In this document: positions 8,380-18,460 of the stretch, piece after piece
How positions within the stretch are numbered: the stretch's first letter is position 1
How the letters are laid out: the number at the start of each line of letters is the position of its first letter
Source: Curtobacterium sp. MCSS17_008
GTDB taxonomy: Bacteria > Actinomycetota > Actinomycetes > Actinomycetales > Microbacteriaceae
Assembly: GCF_003234185.1 (NCBI RefSeq)
Contig: NZ_QKSM01000006.1
Location: forward strand, 93,931-157,930
Direction of reading: 5' to 3'
Length of the DNA stretch: 64,000 nt
Position numbers and translations under genes: made by a program
Notes under the pieces: generated by a model
Told to the model about the DNA's origin: nothing
The model's input: only the letters and a program-made list of their open reading frames with translations
Databases searched by the model: none

Positions 8380-9384
8380 ATGGAATTCAGGTACCTGGGC
8401 AACTCCGGACTCAAGATCTCCGAGATCACCTACGGCAACTGGCTGACGCACGGCTCGCAGGTCGAGAACGACGTCGCCACCCAGTGCGTGCGAGCAGCGC
8501 TCGACGCCGGCATCACCACCTTCGACACCGCGGACACGTACGCCAACACCGCGGCGGAGACCGTCCTCGGCGAGGCGCTCAAGGGCGAGCGGCGCCAGTC
8601 CCTCGAGGTCTTCACGAAGGTCTACTGGCCGACGGGCCCGAAGGGGCACAACGACGTCGGTCTCAGCCGCAAGCACATCATGGAGTCGATCGACGGCTCG
8701 CTCGAGCGCCTGCGGACCGACTACGTCGACCTCTACCAGGCACACCGCTACGACCACGAGACCCCGCTCGAGGAGACGATGCAGGCCTTCGCCGACGTCG
8801 TGCGGCAGGGCAAGGCGCTCTACATCGGCGTCAGCGAGTGGAACGCGGAGCAGATCCGTGCGGGTGCCGCCCTCGCGAAGGAGCTCGGTTTCCAGCTCAT
8901 CTCGAACCAGCCGCAGTACTCGATGCTGTGGCGCGTCATCGAGGGCGAGGTCGTCCCCGCCTCGGAAGAGCTCGGTCTCAGCCAGATCGTCTGGTCGCCG
9001 ATCGCCCAGGGCGTCCTCACCGGCAAGTACAAGCCGGGTCAGCCGGCCCCGGAGGGTTCGCGCGCCACGGACGAGAAGGGCGGCGCCGACATGATCAAGC
9101 GGTTCATGCGCGACGAGGTCCTCGAGGCCGTGCAGCGCCTGCAGCCCGTCGCCGACCAGGCCGGCCTGACACTCGCCCAGCTCGCGATCGCGTGGACGCT
9201 CCAGAACGAGAACGTCGCGTCCGCGATCGTCGGCGCCTCGCGCCCCGAGCAGGTCACCGACAACGTCAAGGCGGCGGGCGTCACGCTCGACGCCGACGCG
9301 CTCGCCGCCATCGACGAGGCGCTGGGCGACATCCCGGAGCGCGACGCGAGCAAGACGGTCAGCCCGGAGCAGCGTCCCGCCTAG
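8380..9384 (+). CDS. Aldo/keto reductase (Kv-beta-like)
   Basis: 334 residues, normal AKR length. The tetrad is Asp49, Tyr54, Lys80 and His122, within TTFDTADTYANTAAE, VFTKVYWP and LYQAHRYD. The C-terminal PEQVTDNVKAAG cofactor segment is present. Sequence style is nearest the AKR6/Kv-channel beta-subunit-like and YajO-like reductases; NADPH-dependent carbonyl reduction is expected. The start ATG 8380 has TAGCGT 7 nt upstream (8367-8372), so a leaderless transcript is likely. A 54-bp perfect palindrome follows the stop. Confidence 0.93.
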   Translation: MEFRYLGNSGLKISEITYGNWLTHGSQVENDVATQCVRAALDAGITTFDTADTYANTAAETVLGEALKGERRQSLEVFTKVYWPTGPKGHNDVGLSRKHIMESIDGSLERLRTDYVDLYQAHRYDHETPLEETMQAFADVVRQGKALYIGVSEWNAEQIRAGAALAKELGFQLISNQPQYSMLWRVIEGEVVPASEELGLSQIVWSPIAQGVLTGKYKPGQPAPEGSRATDEKGGADMIKRFMRDEVLEAVQRLQPVADQAGLTLAQLAIAWTLQNENVASAIVGASRPEQVTDNVKAAGVTLDADALAAIDEALGDIPERDASKTVSPEQRPA

Positions 9385-9396
9385 GACGCACGACCG

Positions 9397-9450
9397 ACAG
9401 ACGGACGGGAGGCACGGTGCCAGCTGGCACCGTGCCTCCCGTCCGTCTGT
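9397..9450. terminator. Family-A palindrome, 54 bp perfect
   Basis: The two 27-nt halves are exact reverse complements, with conserved outer arms GGACGGGAGGC/GCCTCCCGTCC. It begins 12 bp after the aldo/keto reductase stop and probably ends its transcript. Confidence 0.75.
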
Positions 9451-9575
9451 GCGACAGCAGCACGGGTCCTGCTGGACGCCGGGTGACCCGCAGACGCCCT
9501 GATCGTGTTCGCAGGCCCCTCATCGAGCTGACGCAGCGCGACGCGATACCGTCGAGGTGAACAGCAAGGAGCACC

Positions 9576-10370
9576 ATGAGCACGTCCCTGGTCATCATCC
9601 CGACCTACGACGAGGCGGAGAACGTCCGCCCGATCGTCGCCCGCACCCTGGCGGCCACCGATGACAGCGTGCACGTGCTCGTCGTGGACGACAACTCGCC
9701 CGACGGCACCGGTGACATCGCCGACGAGATCGCCCGCGAGACCGACCGCGTCCACGTCGTGCACCGCAGGGTGAAGGACGGCCTCGGCGGCGCCTACCTC
9801 GCCGGGTTCGCCTGGGGCCTCGAGCACGGCTACGACAAGCTCGTGGAGATGGACGCGGACGGGTCCCACCACCCGGAGTACCTGCCGTGGATGCTCGAGC
9901 TCGCCGACTCCAACGACCTCGTGCTCGGGTCCCGTTGGATCAAGGGCGGCGAGGTCGAGAACTGGCCGTGGTACCGCGAGCTGCTGTCCCGCGGGGGCAA
10001 CCTCTACACGCGCATGGCCCTCGGCATCGCCGTCCGCGACGCCACCGGCGGCTTCCGGGTCTTCACCTCGAACGCGTTCGAGCGCATCGACCTGGCGGGC
10101 GTCGCGTCGAAGGGGTACTGCTTCCAGGTCGATCTGTGCTGGCGCGCCCTCGAGGCCGGGCTGCGGGTCGTGGAGACGCCGATCACGTTCACGGAGCGGG
10201 AGTTCGGCGTCTCGAAGATGAGCGGGAACATCGTCCGCGAGAGCCTGACGCTCGTGACCAGGTGGGGCATCGACCGCCGCCTGCGCGAGTTCCGGTCCCT
10301 GGTGAAGAACCACCGCCGCCTGCCCTCGGTGCGCAAGAACGCGCACGCGGTCGGCGACCAGTCGGCGTAG
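9576..10370 (+). CDS. Polyprenol-phosphate mannosyltransferase (GT2, DPM1-like)
   Basis: 264 residues, a single GT-A domain. Motifs: VIIPTYDEAENV at the start, VVDDNSPDGTGD at 37-48 and the metal-binding DAD at 93-95 in EMDADGSHHPEY. GSRWIKGG and a WGIDRRLREF tail also match. It transfers mannose from GDP-mannose to polyprenyl phosphate for cell-envelope glycan and lipoglycan synthesis at the membrane face. Actinobacterial Ppm1 is sometimes fused to an Lnt-like domain; this copy is the catalytic domain alone. The ATG has AAGGAG 6 nt upstream. Confidence 0.92.
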   Translation: MSTSLVIIPTYDEAENVRPIVARTLAATDDSVHVLVVDDNSPDGTGDIADEIARETDRVHVVHRRVKDGLGGAYLAGFAWGLEHGYDKLVEMDADGSHHPEYLPWMLELADSNDLVLGSRWIKGGEVENWPWYRELLSRGGNLYTRMALGIAVRDATGGFRVFTSNAFERIDLAGVASKGYCFQVDLCWRALEAGLRVVETPITFTEREFGVSKMSGNIVRESLTLVTRWGIDRRLREFRSLVKNHRRLPSVRKNAHAVGDQSA

Positions 10371-10485
10371 GCGGTCCTCCCCGCGGCCAGCGATGCCCTC
10401 CGGCGGCGCTGCCGCTGCGCACTCGCGGGGCTCCGGTCGCCGCCGGGCTCCGGTCGCCGTCGGTGCGCCTGACGGGTCGGCGGAA

Positions 10486-10523
10486 GCGACAGACCCCCGT
10501 GGAGTCCCACGGGGGTCTGTCGC
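10486..10523. terminator. Bidirectional terminator hairpin
   Basis: A 17-bp perfect stem (10486-10502 with 10507-10523) around loop AGTC. It lies between the convergent mannosyltransferase and treZ genes. Confidence 0.8.
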
Positions 10524-10622
10524 ACGCACGGGGCACTCGTGCTCGTCGACGCTCCGCCGCGTCCCAGCCGGCACGAGACGGGGGCGGCACCCTCCGGTGC
10601 AGCCCCCGCCCGCCGGTGCTCG

Positions 10623-12377
10623 TCAGCGCAGGATGACCACGCCGCGCGAGGCGAACCGCACCACGCCGGCCTCGACCGTCGCCTCGCCGAAGCGGTAGAG
10701 CTCCTCGCCCGAGGCGTCCGGCACCGCGACCTCGGCGGCGTCGTCGGCGAAGTTGACCACCACGTGCACCGGCGCAGCGTCCGGACCGAGCAGGCCACGC
10801 GTGAGCACGAGCCAGCGGTCGTCCTCGTCGAAGCGCACGGCGTTGGCCTCGTAGCGCTGGTCGACGAAGGCCTGCTCGGTGCGGCGCAGCGCGACGAGCA
10901 CCCGGTAGGCCCGGAGGATCGTCGCACCACGTTCCGCGGTCACGTCGGCCCAGTCGAGCTTCGAGTTCGAGAACGTCGTCGGGTCCTGCGGGTCCGGCAC
11001 GGCCGACTCGTCCCAGCCGTGCTCGGCGAACTCGGCGATGCGGCCCTTCGCGGTGGCCTCGCCGAGCGCCGGCTCCGGGTGCGAGGTGAAGAACTGCCAC
11101 GGGGTCGTGGCCGCGAACTCCTCGCCCATGAAGAGCATCGGCGTGAACGGGCCGAGCAGCGTCAGCGCGGCCGCGATGACGAGTGACTCGTCGTCGAGGG
11201 TCGCCGCGAGCCGGTCGCCCGCCGCGCGGTTGCCGATCTGGTCGTGGTTCTGGTTGGCCACGACGAGTGCCGTCGCCGGCGAGGTCCCACGGTCGATCGG
11301 GCGACCGTGCCGCTTCTTCCGGAACGACGACCACGTGCCGTCGTGGAAGAACCCGTGCTCGAGGACCTTGGCCAGCGCCGACAGCGGGGCGAAGTCGGCG
11401 TAGTAGCCGTTCGTCTCGCCGGTGAGCGCGACGTGCACCGCGTGGTGGAAGTCGTCCGACCACTGCCCGGTGAGGCCGTAGCCCGCGGCCTCCTGCGGCC
11501 GGAACATGATCGGGTCGTTGAGGTCCGACTCCGCGATGAGCGACAGCGGTCGGCCGACGAACTCGGCGTACGCCTCCGTCTCGGACGCCATCGCCTGGAG
11601 CACGTGCGGGCGCGTCGTGTCGCGGATGGCGTGCACGGCGTCGAGGCGGAGCCCGTCGACGTGGTGGTCACGGAACCACATGCGGACGTTGTCGAGCACG
11701 TACCGGCGGACCTCGGGGTGCTCGACGTTGACCGAGTCGCCCCAGGTGTTGCCCAGCCCCTGCAGCAGGTACGGGCCGTACAGCGGCAGGTAGTTACCGC
11801 TCGGACCGAGGTGGTTGTACACGACGTCCTGGATGACGCCGAGCCCGAGCGCGTGCGCGGTGTCCACGAAGCGGTCGTAGGCGTCCGGGCCGCCGTACGG
11901 GGCGTGCACGGCGAACCAGCCGACACCGTCGTAGCCCCAGTTCCAGGTGCCGTTCACGGCGTTGACGGGCAGGAGCTCGACGAACTCCACGCCGAGCTCG
12001 ACCAGGTGGTCGAGCTTCGCGGCGGCGGCGTCGAGCGTGCCCTCGGGCGTGTACGTGCCGATGTGCATCTCGTAGATGACGCCCCCGCGGGCCGGGCGGC
12101 CCGTCCAGGACTCGTCGGTCCACGCGAAGCGCTCCGGGTCGACGACCTCGGACGTGCCGTGCACGCCGTCCGGCTGGTACCGGCTGCGCGGGTCCGGGCG
12201 GACGTCGTCGTCGTCGTCGATGCGGAAGCCGTAGCGCGCGCCGACGACCGGGGTGACCTCGTCGGTGCTCCACCAGTCGTCGTCACCGCGGGTGAGGGCG
12301 TACTCGACGTCGTCGACGACCAGGCGCACGCGCTCCGGGTTCGGCGCCCAGACGGCGTAACGGGCGGGAACGGTCAT
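10623..12377 (-). CDS. treZ: Malto-oligosyltrehalose trehalohydrolase
   Basis: 584 residues. An N-terminal carbohydrate-binding beta-domain ([16 protein letters not shown]) precedes a GH13 barrel with [21 protein letters not shown] (nucleophile Asp) and [10 protein letters not shown] (acid/base Glu), then [10 protein letters not shown]. It hydrolyses the bond next to the terminal trehalose unit made by TreY, releasing trehalose in the cytosol. The ATG 12377 overlaps the treY stop (ATGA), so the two steps are translationally coupled. It is last in the glgX-treY-treZ operon. Confidence 0.96.
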   Translation of the reverse strand: MTVPARYAVWAPNPERVRLVVDDVEYALTRGDDDWWSTDEVTPVVGARYGFRIDDDDDVRPDPRSRYQPDGVHGTSEVVDPERFAWTDESWTGRPARGGVIYEMHIGTYTPEGTLDAAAAKLDHLVELGVEFVELLPVNAVNGTWNWGYDGVGWFAVHAPYGGPDAYDRFVDTAHALGLGVIQDVVYNHLGPSGNYLPLYGPYLLQGLGNTWGDSVNVEHPEVRRYVLDNVRMWFRDHHVDGLRLDAVHAIRDTTRPHVLQAMASETEAYAEFVGRPLSLIAESDLNDPIMFRPQEAAGYGLTGQWSDDFHHAVHVALTGETNGYYADFAPLSALAKVLEHGFFHDGTWSSFRKKRHGRPIDRGTSPATALVVANQNHDQIGNRAAGDRLAATLDDESLVIAAALTLLGPFTPMLFMGEEFAATTPWQFFTSHPEPALGEATAKGRIAEFAEHGWDESAVPDPQDPTTFSNSKLDWADVTAERGATILRAYRVLVALRRTEQAFVDQRYEANAVRFDEDDRWLVLTRGLLGPDAAPVHVVVNFADDAAEVAVPDASGEELYRFGEATVEAGVVRFASRGVVILR

Positions 12378-14836
12378 GCGTGACCCTCCAGGATCTCGAT
12401 CTCGGCCTGCTGGTCGGCGACGGCGGTGCCGTCGGACCCCGCGGCCGCGGGTGTGGACGTGGACGCGCCCTGCACGGCGACAGCCGCGTCACCGGGCGTG
12501 GTCGTGTCGGCGACCTCGGCGGGCACGAGCAGCGCGACCGGCAGGTCCGCGAGCAGCTCGGTGAGCGCGATGCCGCGGGACGCCGGGAAGCGACGACCGG
12601 TGAGCAGGTCGACGCGGTCGAGCGGTACCGGGTGGACGAGGGTGTCGCCCCATCCGCCGACGCGTTCGAGCCCGACGGGCAGGCGGGTCGCGACCGTCAC
12701 GGCACCGCCGCGGTCGAACGCGAGCACGTGGTCGGCGGCGATCCCCGTCGCCTCGAGCCCGAGGTAGCGCGTGAAGAGCTCGGGGTGGTCGCGGCGCAGG
12801 CGGAGGGCGCGGCTGACGACGAGGAGCTTCGCGGCGCCGTCGGTCCCGACGGCGGGCAGGCGCTCCGGACCGTCGTCGTCCGGGCCGTCGAGGGTGGCGA
12901 GGACGTGGCGGCGCTCGGCGTAGTCGACGGGACGGCGGTTGTCCGGGTCGACGAGCGAGCGGTCCCAGAACTCGGTGCCCTGGTACACGTCCGGCACGCC
13001 GGGCATGGTGAGCTGCACGAGCTTCTGGGCGAGACCGTTCGACCAGCCGGCTGCGTCCACCGTCCGGTCGAGTCCGTCGAGGACGGCGACGACCTCGGGA
13101 TCGTCGAACGCGGCGTCGACGAGCGCGTGCATCTGGCGCTCGAAGGCCTCGTCCGGCTCGGTCCACGTGGTGCTGTCCCCGGCCTCGCGGGAGGCCTTCT
13201 CGGCGTAGGCGTGCAGGCGCTCGCGGCTCGCGGGTCGGGCACCGACGATCGCCTGCCAGAGCAGGTCGGCCAGCACGGCGTCGTCGAGGGGAGCAAGCGA
13301 CTGCAGGCGCTGCAGCGCGGTGGTCCACTCGGCTCCGAGCTCGGAGAGCACGCTGATGCGCGCTCGGGTGTCCTCGCTGCGCTTCGTGTCGTGCGTGGTC
13401 AGCGTGGTCATGGTGTGCGGCCAGCTGCCCTGGCGGTCGCGCTGCGCCTGGTGGAAGGCCTCGACCGACACCGCGAAGACGCTCGGGTCCGCGCCGACCT
13501 CGCTCAGGGTCGTCAAGCGCGAGGTGCGGTAGAACGCGGTGTCCTCGACGCCCTTCGCCATCACCATGCCCGAGGTCTGCTGCAGCCGGACGGCGGCGGC
13601 GTGTCCCGGGTCGACCAGTGCCGGTGCGATCCGGTCGATGACGTCGTCGAGGTCGGGGCGGGCCTCTGCGGCCCGTTCGAGCGCGTCGATGAGGTGGTGG
13701 ACGCCCTCGGGCAGGTACGTGCGGTAGACCTCGAACGACGCGACGACCTCGGCGACGGCGTCGACGATGCGGTCCTCGGGGACGTCGGGTGCCACGGGGG
13801 TGAGGAGGCGGGCGAGGCGACGGACCTCGCTGCCGAGGATGCCGTCCGCGATGCCGCGGCGGGTGTCGTGCGTCAGCTGCTGCCAGTCGGTCGGTTCGCT
13901 GCCGGAGGCCGCGGTCAGCGGCGCCTCACCCGCGGGGTCGACGAGCACGCGGTCGAGCACCGCGAGGGCGTCGTACCCGGTGGTGCCGTCGACCGGCCAC
14001 GAGGACGGCAGTTGCTCGCCCGGCTCGAGGATCTTCTCGACCAGCGTGTAGGCGCCACCGGTCAGCTCGTGCAGGTCCTGCAGGTACCCGGCGGGGTCGT
14101 ACAGGCCGTCCGGGTGGTCGATGCGCAGCCCGTCGACGAGCCCGTCGCGGAACCACCCGCCGATCGTGGCGTGCGAGGCCGCGAAGACCTCGGGCTCCTC
14201 GACGCGGATCGCGGCGAGGGTGTTGACCGCGAAGAACCGGCGGTAGTTGAGGTCGCGGTCGGCACGCTTCCAGTGGACGAACTCGTAGTGCTGCCGTGCG
14301 TGCACCGACTCGACGTCGTCGCCGTCCTGCACGGTGCCCGGTGCGGTCGGGTAGGCGGTCTCGCCCACGAACAGCTTGCCGTCGCGGAGCTCGACCGCGT
14401 CGAGCAGGCGGTCGTCGAGCACGGGGACACGGATGCGACCGTCCCCCGCCTGCCAGTCGACGTCGAAGGCCCACGCGACGGGGGCGCCCTGACCGGCCTC
14501 GAGCAGTGACCACCACCACGGGTTCGCCTCGGGCGTGGCGACGCCGACGTGGTTGGGCACGATGTCGACGAGGACCCCGAGCCCGGCGGCGTGGGCGGCC
14601 TCGGCGAGGGCACGGAGCGCCGCGTCGCCGCCGCGCTCGGTGTCGACGTGGCTGTGGTCGACGACGTCGTAGCCGTGCTGCGAGCCTGGCTCGGCCTGCA
14701 GCACGGGGGACAGGTAGACCCAGTCGGCGCCGAGGTCGCGGATGTGGTCGACGACGCCCTGCGCCGCGGCGAGGTCGAAGTCGGCGGTGACCTGCAGACG
14801 GTAGGTGGACGTGGGGACGCGTCGGGCTGCGCTCAC
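12374..14836 (-). CDS. treY: Malto-oligosyltrehalose synthase
   Basis: 820 residues. The N-terminal [35 protein letters not shown] and [11 protein letters not shown] are hallmark TreY (GH13_26) segments, and [13 protein letters not shown] carries the nucleophile. It isomerises the reducing-end alpha-1,4 bond of malto-oligosaccharides to alpha,alpha-1,1. The GTG 14836 overlaps the glgX stop (GTGA). The last 60 residues are Ala/Thr/Ser-rich and look like a disordered tail. Confidence 0.96.
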   Translation of the reverse strand: MSAARRVPTSTYRLQVTADFDLAAAQGVVDHIRDLGADWVYLSPVLQAEPGSQHGYDVVDHSHVDTERGGDAALRALAEAAHAAGLGVLVDIVPNHVGVATPEANPWWWSLLEAGQGAPVAWAFDVDWQAGDGRIRVPVLDDRLLDAVELRDGKLFVGETAYPTAPGTVQDGDDVESVHARQHYEFVHWKRADRDLNYRRFFAVNTLAAIRVEEPEVFAASHATIGGWFRDGLVDGLRIDHPDGLYDPAGYLQDLHELTGGAYTLVEKILEPGEQLPSSWPVDGTTGYDALAVLDRVLVDPAGEAPLTAASGSEPTDWQQLTHDTRRGIADGILGSEVRRLARLLTPVAPDVPEDRIVDAVAEVVASFEVYRTYLPEGVHHLIDALERAAEARPDLDDVIDRIAPALVDPGHAAAVRLQQTSGMVMAKGVEDTAFYRTSRLTTLSEVGADPSVFAVSVEAFHQAQRDRQGSWPHTMTTLTTHDTKRSEDTRARISVLSELGAEWTTALQRLQSLAPLDDAVLADLLWQAIVGARPASRERLHAYAEKASREAGDSTTWTEPDEAFERQMHALVDAAFDDPEVVAVLDGLDRTVDAAGWSNGLAQKLVQLTMPGVPDVYQGTEFWDRSLVDPDNRRPVDYAERRHVLATLDGPDDDGPERLPAVGTDGAAKLLVVSRALRLRRDHPELFTRYLGLEATGIAADHVLAFDRGGAVTVATRLPVGLERVGGWGDTLVHPVPLDRVDLLTGRRFPASRGIALTELLADLPVALLVPAEVADTTTPGDAAVAVQGASTSTPAAAGSDGTAVADQQAEIEILEGHA

Positions 14837-17145
14837 CGGGTGGCTCCTGTGCTGTCGTCGGTGCCGGACGGAGCCGGCGCCGCGGCGGGGTTCGTCGGGG
14901 TGGACCCGTCCTGCGTGGTGGGGGAGGTGTCGGCGTCGGCGGACTCGTCGGCGTCGGCCGCGGGCGCCTCGGGGACGGCGGATCCCGCGTCGACCGGGAC
15001 GGCGGACCCCGCGTCGACCGGAGTGGTCGTCACCTCGTGGTCCGGCTCGGCGCGGAGCACGATCATCGAGCGCGCGGGCACGTCGAGCGGGGTGCCGGCG
15101 TCGAGGACCTCGTCGCGGGCACCCGGCTCGGCGGTGTCGATCCGCACGGTCCAGCCCGGTGCGTACTCCTCCGGCGGCAGCGTGAAGGTCACGACGTCGT
15201 CGTGCGCGTTGTAGTACGTCAGGAACGCGACGTCGGTCACGCGCTCGCCCCAGCGGTCACGCCCGCGGATGCCCTCGCCGTTCAGGTACATGCCGACGCT
15301 CTTGCCGAAGCCGGAGTCCCAGTCCTCCGGGTCCATCGCCTCGCCCGAGGGGGTCAGCCACACGACGTCGGGCAGCGGCTCGCCCTCGCCCCGCCGCACG
15401 GGGCGGCCGTTGAAGTACCGGGTGCGGCGGAAGGTCGGGTGGTCGTGACGGAGCTTCACGACGTCGGCGGTGAACTGGATGAGCTCCTCGTCGGCGTCCG
15501 CCCAGTCGATCCAGCTGATCTCGGAGTCCTGTGCGTACACGTTGTTGTTGCCGTGCTGGGTGCGGCCGAGCTCGTCGCCGTGGGCGATCATCGGCACGCC
15601 CTGGCTCAGCAGCAGGGTCGCGAGGAAGTTCCGTCGGCGCTGGAGCCGCAGGGCGTTCACCGACTCGTCGTCCGTCGGCCCCTCGACGCCGGAGTTCCAC
15701 GACCGGTTGTGGCTCTCGCCGTCGTTGTTGTCCTCACCGTTGGCCTGGTTGTGCTTCTCGTTGTAGGACACCAGGTCGGAGAGCGTGAACCCGTCGTGCG
15801 CGGTGATGAAGTTGATGCTCGCCTTGGGCGTGCGGCCGTCGTGCTCGTACAGGTCGGCGGAGCCGGAGATCCGCGACGCGAACTCGCCGAGCGTCGACGG
15901 CTCACCGCGCCAGAAGTCGCGCACGGTGTCGCGGTACTTGCCGTTCCACTCGGACCACTGCGGTGGGAAGTTGCCGACCTGGTACCCACCGGGACCGACG
16001 TCCCACGGCTCGGCGATGAGCTTCACCTGCGACACGACCGGGTCCTGCTGCACGAGTTCGAAGAACGCCGCGAGACGGTCGACCTCGTAGAACTCGCGCG
16101 CGAGCGCCGCCGCGAGGTCGAAGCGGAACCCGTCGACGTGCATCTCGGTGACCCAGTACCGCAGCGAGTCCATGATGAGCTGCAGCGAGTGCGGGTGACC
16201 GACGTTCAACGAGTTCCCGGTGCCGGTGTAGTCCATGTAGTACCGCTTGTCGTCGTCGACGAGGCGGTAGTAGGCGGCGTTGTCGATCCCGCGGAACGAC
16301 AGGGTCGGCCCGAGGTGGTTGCCCTCGGCCGTGTGGTTGTAGACGACGTCGAGGACGACCTCGATGCCGGCCCGGTGCAGCTCGCGGACCATCGCCTTGA
16401 ACTCCTGCACCTGCTGGCCCCGGTCGCCGGAGGACGAGTAGTGGGAGTGCGGCGCGAAGAAGCCGATCGTGTTGTAGCCCCAGTAGTTCGACAACCCCTT
16501 CTCCTGCAGCGTGGAGTCGTTGACGAACTGGTGCACGGGCATGAGCTCGAGCGTGGTGACGCCCAGGCGCTTGAGGTGCTCGATGACCGCCGGGTGGGCG
16601 ACGCCGGCGTAGGTGCCGCGCTGCTCGTCGGGCACGTCCGGGTGCGTCTCGGTCAGGCCCTTGACGTGTGCCTCGTAGATCACGGTCTCGCCGTAGGGGA
16701 TGCCGGGTGCCCGGTCGCCCTGCCAGTCGAAGAAGGGGTTGATCACGACGCCCTTCATCATGTGCGACGCCGAGTCCTCGTCGTTCGTGGAGTCGGGGTC
16801 GCCGAAGGTGTACGAGAACAGGGACTGGTCCCAGTCGATGTCACCGCTGGTCGCCTTGGCGTACGGGTCGAGCAGGAGCTTGTGGGGGTTGCCGCGCAGG
16901 CCGTTCTCGGGGTCGTACGGGGCGTGCACGCGGAAGCCGTACTCCTGCCCGGGGCCGACGTTGGGCAGGTAGGCGTGCCAGACGTGGGCGTCCACCTCTA
17001 CGAGGTCGACGCACTCCTCGTTGCCCGCCTCGTCGAAGAGGCACAGTTCCACGCGGTCGGCGACGCCGCTGAACAGTGCGAAGTTCGTGCCGCTGCCGTC
17101 GTAGGTCGCCCCGAGGGGGTACGGGTTGCCGGGCCAGGTGTGCAA
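14833..17145 (-). CDS. glgX: Glycogen debranching protein
   Basis: 770 residues from a TTG start at 17145, chosen because GGAGG sits 5 nt upstream and the protein then opens [21 protein letters not shown], as family members do. A frame open back to 17334 would overlap the divergent gene. It has an N-terminal CBM48-like domain, then a GH13_11 barrel with [35 protein letters not shown] and [11 protein letters not shown]. It removes alpha-1,6 branches to feed TreY. The C-terminus carries a VDAGSAVP repeat (two copies) in an acidic Ala/Thr-rich tail. Confidence 0.95.
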   Translation of the reverse strand: MHTWPGNPYPLGATYDGSGTNFALFSGVADRVELCLFDEAGNEECVDLVEVDAHVWHAYLPNVGPGQEYGFRVHAPYDPENGLRGNPHKLLLDPYAKATSGDIDWDQSLFSYTFGDPDSTNDEDSASHMMKGVVINPFFDWQGDRAPGIPYGETVIYEAHVKGLTETHPDVPDEQRGTYAGVAHPAVIEHLKRLGVTTLELMPVHQFVNDSTLQEKGLSNYWGYNTIGFFAPHSHYSSSGDRGQQVQEFKAMVRELHRAGIEVVLDVVYNHTAEGNHLGPTLSFRGIDNAAYYRLVDDDKRYYMDYTGTGNSLNVGHPHSLQLIMDSLRYWVTEMHVDGFRFDLAAALAREFYEVDRLAAFFELVQQDPVVSQVKLIAEPWDVGPGGYQVGNFPPQWSEWNGKYRDTVRDFWRGEPSTLGEFASRISGSADLYEHDGRTPKASINFITAHDGFTLSDLVSYNEKHNQANGEDNNDGESHNRSWNSGVEGPTDDESVNALRLQRRRNFLATLLLSQGVPMIAHGDELGRTQHGNNNVYAQDSEISWIDWADADEELIQFTADVVKLRHDHPTFRRTRYFNGRPVRRGEGEPLPDVVWLTPSGEAMDPEDWDSGFGKSVGMYLNGEGIRGRDRWGERVTDVAFLTYYNAHDDVVTFTLPPEEYAPGWTVRIDTAEPGARDEVLDAGTPLDVPARSMIVLRAEPDHEVTTTPVDAGSAVPVDAGSAVPEAPAADADESADADTSPTTQDGSTPTNPAAAPAPSGTDDSTGATR

Positions 17146-17275
17146 ACGGTCCTCCAGGTGTGGGTTGCGCCAACATATCGGCGCAGGCTGCCCGCGTCCG
17201 CAGACAAGACCCAGCAGTGGACGGCCGCCGCGCGCGTCGCGGCCTGTGGAGGGAGCGCCGAGTAGCCTCGCGCGC

Positions 17276-17602
17276 ATGGCCAACATCGTGACCCAGATCG
17301 CAGACAAGGTACGCCCGGTGGGCGTCTCGACCAACTACGGGGAGCCGGTCGAGGTCGGTGACCAGACCCTCATCCCGGTGTCCATCGGCTGGTTCGGCTT
17401 CGGCGGAGGCGGTGGGGACGACGAGAACGCCAGCGGCGGTGGCGGTGGCGGCGCGTCCGTCCCGGTCGGCGCCTACGTCCGGCGCCCCGGCCAGGACCTG
17501 CAGTTCGAGCCGAACCTCATCGCGCTGCTCGCGGTGAGCATCCCGACCATCTGGGTGACCGGCAGGGCCCTGAGCAAGGTGATCCGCGCGCTCAAGAAGT
17601 GA
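17276..17602 (+). CDS. GerW/YtfJ family protein
   Basis: 108 residues from ATG 17276, with TAGCCT 7 nt upstream (17263-17268), so leaderless transcription is likely. NIVTQIADKVRPVGV, VGDQTLIPVSIGWFGFGGG and a Gly-rich loop, then PVGAYVRR, match the YtfJ/GerW domain. The C-terminus is a hydrophobic segment followed by a basic end. In Bacillus the family is tied to spores, but non-spore-forming actinobacteria commonly carry it with unknown role. Confidence 0.85.
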   Translation: MANIVTQIADKVRPVGVSTNYGEPVEVGDQTLIPVSIGWFGFGGGGGDDENASGGGGGGASVPVGAYVRRPGQDLQFEPNLIALLAVSIPTIWVTGRALSKVIRALKK

Positions 17603-17607
17603 CTGCA

Positions 17608-17657
17608 GGACGGACGGGAGGCCCGTGGCGACGCCGCCACGGGCCTCCCGTCCGTCC
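17608..17657. terminator. Family-A hairpin between the GerW gene and the riboswitch
   Basis: A 23-bp perfect stem (17608-17630 with 17635-17657) and loop ACGC. It probably ends the GerW transcript and insulates the riboswitch-controlled operon. Confidence 0.78.
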
Positions 17658-17702
17658 CGGGCGCGCGTCACGCGGTCGTGACCGCGTCTAGACTGTCGGG
17701 AC

Positions 17703-17795
17703 ACACACGGGAGTCCGGGACCGCCGGGCTGAGAGGGAGCGAGTGGCGCTCCGACCGTCGAACCTGATCCGGGTCATGCCGGCGCAGGGAGGAGT
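17703..17795 (+). ncRNA. TPP riboswitch (THI element)
   Basis: The conserved cores are present in order: GCTGAGAG (17728-17735), then ACCTGATCCGGGTCATGCC (17762-17780) and GGCGCAGGGAGGAG. A variable stem (GGGAGC...GCTCC) lies between. The element ends on the AGGGAGGAG ribosome-binding site, 9 nt before the start of ykoE. Thiamine pyrophosphate binding should therefore block translation of the transporter. Confidence 0.94.
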
Positions 17796-17803
17796 CAGCA
17801 ACG

Positions 17804-18460
17804 ATGCCTGCAACCATGCAGTCCGCAGTACCGTCCACCACGCCGAAGCGTTCGCTGCGCTGGCGGGTCGTCGACATCGTCGTCGCGAGCGTGCTCGCCG
17901 TCGCGATCGGTGTCGTCTTCAAGCTCTGGGAGTTCGGCTACGAGCCGATCAGCACCGTGGCGGGCCTGGTCCTGCCCGGCACCCAGGCGCTCTTCGGCGG
18001 GGTCTGGCTGCTCGCCGGCCCGATCGTCGCGATCGTCGTCCGCAAGCCCGGCGCCGCGCTGTACGCCGAGATGGTCGCCGCCTCGGTCGAGGCGCTGCTC
18101 GGCACCCAGTGGGGGTGGCTGACGCTCGAGGCGGGCTTCGTGCAGGGCCTCGGCGCGGAGCTCGTCTTCGCGGTCTTCCTGTACCGGGCCTGGCGCCTGC
18201 CGGTCGTCGTGCTCGCCGGGGCCGCGGCCGGCCTCGCGCTCGGCATCAACGACACCCTGCTCTGGTACCCGGGACTCGACGCGGCGTTCAAGGCCGTCTA
18301 CGTCGTGTCAGCCGTCGTGTCCGGCGCCGTGATCGCCGGGCTCGGCTCGTGGCTGCTCGTCCGGGCGCTCGCGGCGACCGGCGTGCTGTCCTCGTTCGCC
18401 GCCGGACGCGAGCACACCAAGCGCGATCAGGCCGAGCGCGGACCCCGCGTCGACGCGTGA
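17804..18460 (+). CDS. ykoE: ECF transporter S component, thiamine/HMP type (YkoE)
   Basis: 218 residues with about six membrane helices. RWRVVDIVVASVLAVAIGVVF and the LLGTQWGWLTLEAGFVQGLGAELVF block are typical of YkoE, the substrate-binding S protein for hydroxymethylpyrimidine or thiamine. The upstream TPP riboswitch supports the substrate call. The last 25 residues are a charged cytosolic tail. The stop overlaps the GTG of the ATPase gene (GTGA). Confidence 0.93.
   Translation: MPATMQSAVPSTTPKRSLRWRVVDIVVASVLAVAIGVVFKLWEFGYEPISTVAGLVLPGTQALFGGVWLLAGPIVAIVVRKPGAALYAEMVAASVEALLGTQWGWLTLEAGFVQGLGAELVFAVFLYRAWRLPVVVLAGAAAGLALGINDTLLWYPGLDAAFKAVYVVSAVVSGAVIAGLGSWLLVRALAATGVLSSFAAGREHTKRDQAERGPRVDA

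Noticed and set aside
17146..17334. A longer GlgX N-terminus reaching back to 17334.
   Set aside because: The extra residues do not look like the family, would overlap the divergent GerW gene, and the TTG at 17145 has a perfect ribosome site.
17276..17602. Evidence of sporulation from the GerW/YtfJ gene.
   Set aside because: The family is common in non-sporulating actinobacteria, and no other spore gene is present.
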